From Grifola frondosa (Eukaryota > Basidiomycota > Agaricomycetes > Polyporales > Grifolaceae), in assembly GCA_001683735.1 (NCBI GenBank), contig LUGG01000005.1:1488001-1552000 (forward strand): a stretch of 64,000 nt of DNA, written 5' to 3'. Numbering within the stretch: the stretch's first letter is position 1; the number at the start of each line of letters is the position of its first letter. This document shows positions 58,641 to 64,000 of this stretch, piece after piece. The notes beneath the pieces are model-generated. The model saw only the letters and a program-made list of their open reading frames with translations, was not told the DNA's origin and searched no databases. Position numbers and translations under genes: made by a program.

Positions 58641-60121
58641 TTAATCAATAATGGGCCCACCATCCGGCCCGAATTCCCCTGTTAAAAGAGCGCGGAGCTC
58701 CCACTTGATCCCTGGGCACTGCGTTATGAACGAACGCTTCAAAAGAAGCGAGCGCATCCCCTCCTCGGGCACAATTAATGTGTCATGCCAAATCAATGGA
58801 CCCCTCCAGTCACATATATCCTCTTCGGGGGTCCACCTTTTGAAGAAACATCCAAAATCGCACTCCAGTCTCGCGAGCCGGACCCATCCCAGCAGCCCCA
58901 CGAGTGTGAACCCTACCCGAGGAACGGTCCCCATCCAGATCAACGGCGCCTTGTTTTCCTGCGACACGAGCTTCAGAGATTCACCACCACTTGAAAGCTG
59001 AATCCACTCACGTCATACCAGATCACAATACGCAACAGCACGACGTCGATGTCTTCGTCTGCCTTGCCGTCGATATTGGGATCCTTCGCACCGCCACCTC
59101 GCTTGCGGCCGTGTTTGTCTCCGCTCCCATCCTCGCTTCGCTCCTTACGGCCGTCGTCATCTAAGAAGCGCTAAGTATAAACTTAGTTAGACACGATATG
59201 CTTATGGCACAATCGCAACGCACGCACCTTAGGACGCTTCCCGCCAGACGACTTTCTGGCCGTACGCCCCACCCTCCGAGCTATCTTGCCGGTCCCGCTC
59301 TGTGTCTGCGTCAATATACATCACGGTTATCATCTCGCCCTTACTCACGTCACCCACTTCGTGACTGGCCTGCATGCTCGCCAGCTGAGACGCCTAATGT
59401 AAATAGTTAGCACACCTTTAACAATAGCTATGCAATACACTCACCGTCATTTCCAAACGTTCTGTGCTCTCGTCGGCGCGTTTTTGGTCGCGAGCCATCT
59501 GTGGACATATATATTAGTACCACTTGATAAATCTAAATTCGAGACGCGCTCACCCTGTTTCCAATGCCTCTAATTTCTTCTGTTCCTTGGCAGCCTAAGA
59601 TCCCATCAATATGATAAGTCTGTCTCACAAAAGCTCCCGTACCTCGGCATCCACTCGGCGTTGCAGACGCTCCGCCATTTTGTGGTCCTTCTCCAACTGC
59701 GCCAAGACTTCATCTTCGCGGCGTTGCCGCTCAATGAGATCCACTTCGATGTCTGTGAGCTGTGCTTGATCAGGATAGGCCATATGGTGGCAATTGAGGC
59801 ACTGTAATATAATTAGCCCTACTATGCGCACATATGATTTCCTACTCACCAATGCCCCCCACCGCCCGGCTATCCCGACTTTGTAATGCAGTACCATCTT
59901 GAAGTTCTCCGGTCCAAAGCCGTGGCATGTCCTACACAGCAAGGGTTTCGGCGGTAGGTTTTTGTTGGCAAACTGTGCGACAAGGTTCCGCAGGGTACCA
60001 GAATAGCCCTTCCCACCCCGGCCCTCGTCTGCAGCACATGCGAAGTAGAGGCAGGCATGAACACCGAGAATGACACTGTCAGGTCAGAAAAAAACACACG
60101 CGCCGTATTCGTAATCGACAT
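58641..60121 (-). CDS. Unidentified protein with CxxC pair and coiled coil
   Basis: The start MSITNTA (ATG at 60,121) joins across a 5' intron to HEGRGGKGYSGTLRNLVAQF. The exon with LLCRTCHGFGPENFKMVLHY follows, and after another intron (59,798-59,849) CLNCHHMAYPDQAQL. The two CxxC pairs could bind one zinc ion. Next is a charged coiled-coil run (IERQRREDEVLAQLEKDHKM, AERLQRRVDAEV, then more in 59,470-59,590). The last exon (58,641-58,990) is a conserved-looking domain rich in tryptophan (WMGTVPRVGFTLVGLLGWVR, FFKRWTPEEDICDWRGPL, IKWELRALLTGEFGP) ending GGPIID. I do not know the family. It follows the gene at 60,364-62,667 on the same strand, with about 240 bases between them. Confidence 0.6.
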
Positions 60122-60363
60122 TTTGGTACTGTGCAGTTGAACACTCCGCGAAGACACTCCGACCGTGCCTCTCAGCCCCCAAGCCCTAGACCGTAGCCCT
60201 GGCGTGGCCAATTTTGTACCCGCCTGCTTCCGAGCCGCAGTCTTGGCCATTTACCTCACCCCTCCTGGTGCATGACCACAGTTCCGTACATGTGGCCGAT
60301 GTTCATTCAATATACATCGCGGTTTTATTCTCTACATATCCTCATGTACCTCCCATTCACCAC

Positions 60364-62667
60364 TTACGCTCCCTTGACGCGCTTGTTCGTGCCCCTGCAA
60401 ATACTGTGAGCACGCGAACCCGCAACGAACCCGATGCATACCTGCCCGTCTCATTCTTGCGTGCGCGCTTCAGTTCTTTTGCGTTTGCTGGGCGTGACTT
60501 TGTCCTTCCCCTTGTCTTGTATCCCGCGCTCTTCCTCAAACCGTGCCTTTTCTGCGAGCGACGTAAAGCTACGTGATTATCACATCAGCTGGATCTTCGC
60601 TACGGTCCATGTCACTTACCCCATAGCTTTCGCCGAGTGCGTGCGCTGCCTCTGCGAGCGACCGGTGCCAGTCGCTTGACTCGACTCCACAGTCGCTACA
60701 GTGCTCACTTGCACAGGCATGTCAGCAGTCTCAGCAGGCGCAACAGAAGGAGGGGGATCTCCATTCGCCTTCTTCATCACCCGGCTTGGCGCCACTTGTT
60801 GCCCGCCCTCCGTCGCCGCCTGCTTCTTCGTCGCCATCTGCTTCTTTCCCCTCGCCTTTCGAGTTCGCAGCGCTGCTGCCTCCCTCTTGGCCTTGACGCT
60901 CTTCCTACTGCGCACAGGTGAGGGGCATGGAAGAGGCTCAGCATCAGACGGTGGGGCGTCCTCGGATGTGAATGTTGCCTCTCCAGGCCTGCTGACTATT
61001 TCTGTCCCGCCAGGGTCTTGCGGGGAGGCCTCTTGGGCACTCCCGCTGGCCTTGCATACCTTGTCAGCCACGCCGACCACAACGAAAATGCCATCAACCC
61101 ACCTCATTGATCTCCGCTTCCATGGCGTTAGTGGAGCGTACCGCTTCTGGTATCAGTGTCATGGCACTCCCGTTGACAACCATGTGTGCGATCGTCTCGA
61201 CAGCTTCTGGCCCTAGGGGAAACACTGGGCCAGGCGTCTCCTCCTCAGAGGAACTGTTGTCGGCAACGTCGGCAACAACATGTCATATGGTCTCCGTCGC
61301 GCCCGCATCTGCCCTTCCCATATCTGGCGCTGCGTCTTCCTTTGATCGGTGGCCGGCTGTAGAATACATGAATCTTATGAATGGGGCATAGCGGTGACTC
61401 GCACACTCACGATCGAATATAGAACGACCAAATTCCAGGTATTTTGCCCGCAAATTCTCGATTGACCACCCGGCCGCCTGGCAGATGACTTGCTCCAAGC
61501 TCCGTTCCTCTGCGTCCTCCCCCACCCATTCACTCAACAACCAGCAGGCGCATCAGTGAAACATGCATTGTACAATATGCCCAAGCTGAACTCACCTGAA
61601 GGCGCTCAGCTGGCCGAATTCATCTATCCTGCAAGCGTAACAAAAGAAAATATAACCCGTCTCTTTTTGCCAGTGCGCCAAACTGCTCTTGATATAGTCT
61701 GGCAGCTGACGCGCCTTCCTGTCGAGTTGAATATTATAAGATGATATCAAAGACTCGCGCGGAAAAAAAAAACTCACGCTGCCCGCAAGGCCTCTGCACG
61801 AAGCCCACTCGACTCTGCTTCATTGGCGTCATCGACCTCCAATTCCCTTGCCTTAGCTTCGTATTTGGCTTTGATCTCCTCAGGCAGTTGCGTGAACTGA
61901 GAGTGCACAGTCTTCTGAAATGTTCCAATGTCCGCCCGACGAGATCCATCAGGTGCAGTGATGACAGGCACTTCGGCGGTATCAGGATGCTCGGCTTTGT
62001 AAATATCCCAAGCCGTTTTTTTGCGCGGCGATCGTCCCGTAGGGATGGGCGCAATTTTGGGGCCCTCAGGATGCCTTTGCCGCCGTTCGCTATGCGATTT
62101 GACCCAGTTGTAGATGCGCTGATCAAGTGTGATAAGAATAATCCAACCCAGGTATCGCAAAGGGCAGCTCACCGTGGGTGCCTTGGTGAGGCGTTCCACA
62201 CGTTCTGGTTCAGTTTCTTCCACTCTGGGTGCCATTGCGTCGCGTGCCGCTATGGTCTTCCAAGCCTTTCGCTTTGTGAATTCTTCAGTAGTTTCCGGAG
62301 GCAGCAACGCAGCGAAGTGTAAAGTATAGCGAGCTGTCAAAAGATTGGCCGCCTGTCGACGCTTGCCATGGCCACCCGTCTCCAGAATGTTGCGTACATC
62401 GTCAGTGACATACTGCTCCTGCAGCCAAGCGAATTCTGCAGGGGTGAAGTTACTCGCCCCATCTGTAAGGTCCACAGCCGTAGGGTCGCACAGGAGGCGC
62501 AATAAAAGTGTTGTACAATGTCGAGCGGCGAGCAATCCGGCGTGCCATATGGTCGGAAGGATAAATTCAGGGCACCTCGGGCAACGTCGGTGATGGGTAA
62601 AATGTTGGAAATGCCCGCATTGCAATCTCCCGGATGGGCTAGATGATACATGGTGGGCGCAACTCAA
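60364..62667 (-). CDS. Unidentified nuclear-type protein with HMG-like region
   Basis: The long first part starts at 62,667 and includes FTPAEFAWLQEQYVTDDVRN, KRKAWKTIAARDAMAPRVEE and IYNWVKSHSERRQRHP. It then has a stretch that resembles an HMG box (KKTAWDIYKAEHPD followed by FQKTVHSQFTQLPEEIKAKY). After introns comes LEQVICQAAGWSIENLRAKY (near 61,440). Then a low-complexity lysine/arginine and Ser/Thr/Pro-rich region (RSRKSVKAKREAAALRTRKA) follows, and basic ends (KDKVTPSKRKRTEARTQE, GTNKRVKGA with TAA at 60,364-60,366). The composition suggests a nuclear DNA-binding protein. Proteins of this layout are numerous in some Agaricomycete genomes and may be linked to mobile DNA, but I cannot name the family. 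Confidence 0.6.
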
Positions 62668-62809
62668 CCGTGCCCGTGGAGGACTGCAAGTGCAATCTTG
62701 GATAACTTGGGCTTATAAGTATGTAAAGTAAGCTCGAGACATGTATCTCGAACGATGGTGATATAATTATTATGCGTGTTGCCGTACTACCACTCCCCGA
62801 CCCCCCTGG

Positions 62810-63330
62810 ATGACGACCTCAAGCCCCAAACACGATGGACGCGCGTGAGGCCATCTCCGCATCACCCGCTGAACGTGATGTATGCGCTCAACTCACTGGG
62901 TGCGGGATGGAGGGGCTGCAGTTGTAGTTGATTAGTCGTCTGCACAGTAACTAGTCAACTGTCGACTCACCCTGGAGGCTTAAGATGTCTCCTTGGGTCC
63001 CAAGCGTGATGAACGCGCATGGAGCCATCGGGAATGTTACCCGTCTGCAGCCCGAGCATGATGAACGCGCTCAACACCATCAGACAAACGCGCGGCAGGC
63101 CAGCAGACGAGGCCGAGCGTCGACTTGGAAAGATGCCGTTGACATGCGCGGTTGACTTGATGGATGAAGCGGAGTAGCCACTGGTTAGTAGTGTAGATGG
63201 TAAGTAACCAACTGTTAACTCACTGCCCATGACAGATCTACCCTTGGGCCCCAAGCGTGATGAACGCGCTTGGAGCCGTCAGGAATGTTGCCCATCTGCA
63301 GCCCGAGCGTGATGAACGCGCTCAAGCCCA
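62810..63330 (+). repeat. Three diverged repeats containing GATGAACGCGC
   Basis: Blocks near 62,815, 62,990 and 63,240 share CCCAAGCGTGATGAACGCGC and CTGCAGCCCGAGC.TGATGAA-type sequence. The second and third are close over about 85 bases. A TAACTAGTCAACTGTCGACT / TAAGTAACCAACTGTTAACT pair precedes each of the last two. The repeat period is about 250 bases. Confidence 0.6.
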
Positions 63331-63389
63331 GATGTGGCCCAAGGTCCATATCCGCGGTCAATCAAGTCGGAGGGCTTGTGCAGAGAGAG

Positions 63390-63480
63390 GGGTGGGCCAG
63401 AGCAAGCAAGCAGTCACAAGAGGTGGGGCAGAGCAAGCAAGAGAGGGGGGGGGGGGCAGAGCAAGCAAGCGGTGAGAAGA
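63390..63480 (+). repeat. GAGCAAGCAAG short tandem repeat
   Basis: CAGAGCAAGCAAG appears three times, separated by 20-30 G-rich bases including a run of about thirteen G. This is low-complexity sequence in which length errors are likely. Confidence 0.6.
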
Positions 63481-64000
63481 AGGTAAGTAAGACGTGCCTA
63501 ATTAAGACGCTATGGCGCTCAAGGCACCAAGCGCCGTGGCTGGTCTGACTTGTCTGTGATGGCGCAGGTCGCTGTGTGGCTGATGTTTATTTGTGGCGCG
63601 GTGGCTGATGGCTCACGGCTTGGGCGTTTGGGTGGCTGAGGTACTGTACTGTCTTTGGCGCCTGGTCGGTGGCTGACTTGTCAGTGTTTGGCTATTGTGG
63701 CGGGTGGCGCCAGTGGATGTGGCTCATGTTTGTGTATATTTGATGGCGATGTTTGGGGCGCCTTCGCTGGTGGCTGAACGTATTTGTTTGGCTATTGTGG
63801 CGGGCATGTGGCTGCATTGGAACTGTAACAGTTTGTTTGGATTTGTGTGGTAAGTGACTGACGCTGGACAGACGCTCACGTGGTAACCTTGATTTGCTTC
63901 CGGCGGGGCGCTCCAATTCACAGACGCGCGCTTCCATATTCCTCGCAGGTTTCCACCGTGTCCTCAATTCGCCCATACCTCTCCCCCAGAGCTTTGTGAT

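Larger units (their letters stand above)
62668..64000. other. Right edge, repeat-rich, no clear gene
   Basis: A minus-strand frame near 63,900-63,980 (RIEDTVETCEEY) could be the edge of a coiled-coil gene running out of the window. From 63,540 to 63,840 the plus strand is GT-rich with repeats of TGGCTGATG and two copies of TTTGGCTATTGTGGCGGG about 100 bases apart. No tRNA or intact gene is seen. Confidence 0.35.

Overview
This is nuclear DNA of a filamentous basidiomycete, most likely an Agaricomycete. The gene set fits: DUF6533 and DUF6534 membrane proteins, fast-evolving F-box/LRR proteins, an alpha-type protein kinase, a multi-intron P450 and a Ty1/copia element with a tRNA-iMet half-molecule primer site. 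Most genes are split by introns of about 45-65 bases with GT..AG ends. Nothing looks bacterial, viral or organellar.

Left end (1-10,619): a histidine acid phosphatase gene is split by an 8.59-kb insertion (541-9131). The insertion has inverted-repeat ends and a 6-base target duplication (GTAATT). It carries gene material (alpha-kinase 3' exons, an HNH-like fragment, unidentified exons), and a copia element (2328-7715) has inserted into that material with its own 5-base duplication (ATTAA). This is a three-level nest.

Housekeeping stretch (10,950-26,315): EMC1, a peptide methionine sulfoxide reductase (MsrA) with possible mitochondrial and cytosolic starts, two F-box-type genes, the complex III hinge protein QCR6, tRNA-Cys(GCA), a tail-to-tail pair of C2H2 zinc-finger paralogues and an intron-containing tRNA-Ser(AGA).

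Accessory stretch (26,659-35,533): a DUF6534 membrane protein, a CYP with several frameshifts and an isochorismatase-family hydrolase with single-base frame breaks.

Duplicated locus (36,026-58,146): two tandem copies of an 11-kb unit. Each unit holds two DUF6533 seven-helix-type membrane genes pointing away from each other, giving four paralogues in the order -, +, -, +. All four keep a TATA box about 65 bases upstream of the start. Copy 1 has lost its ATG and its tail frame, copy 3 has a GC splice donor, and copy 4 has a damaged donor. Copies 2 and 3 look best preserved.

Right end (58,147-64,000): a short minisatellite with a tRNA-like Pol III promoter unit, two unidentified minus-strand genes (an HMG-like protein and a CxxC/coiled-coil protein), and a repeat-rich tail without a clear gene.

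Caution: the two LTRs of the copia element differ only by four one-base indels and no substitutions. The sequence itself may therefore carry indel errors, and frameshifts reported in the P450, MsrA, isochorismatase, copia and DUF6533 copy 1 should be read with that in mind.
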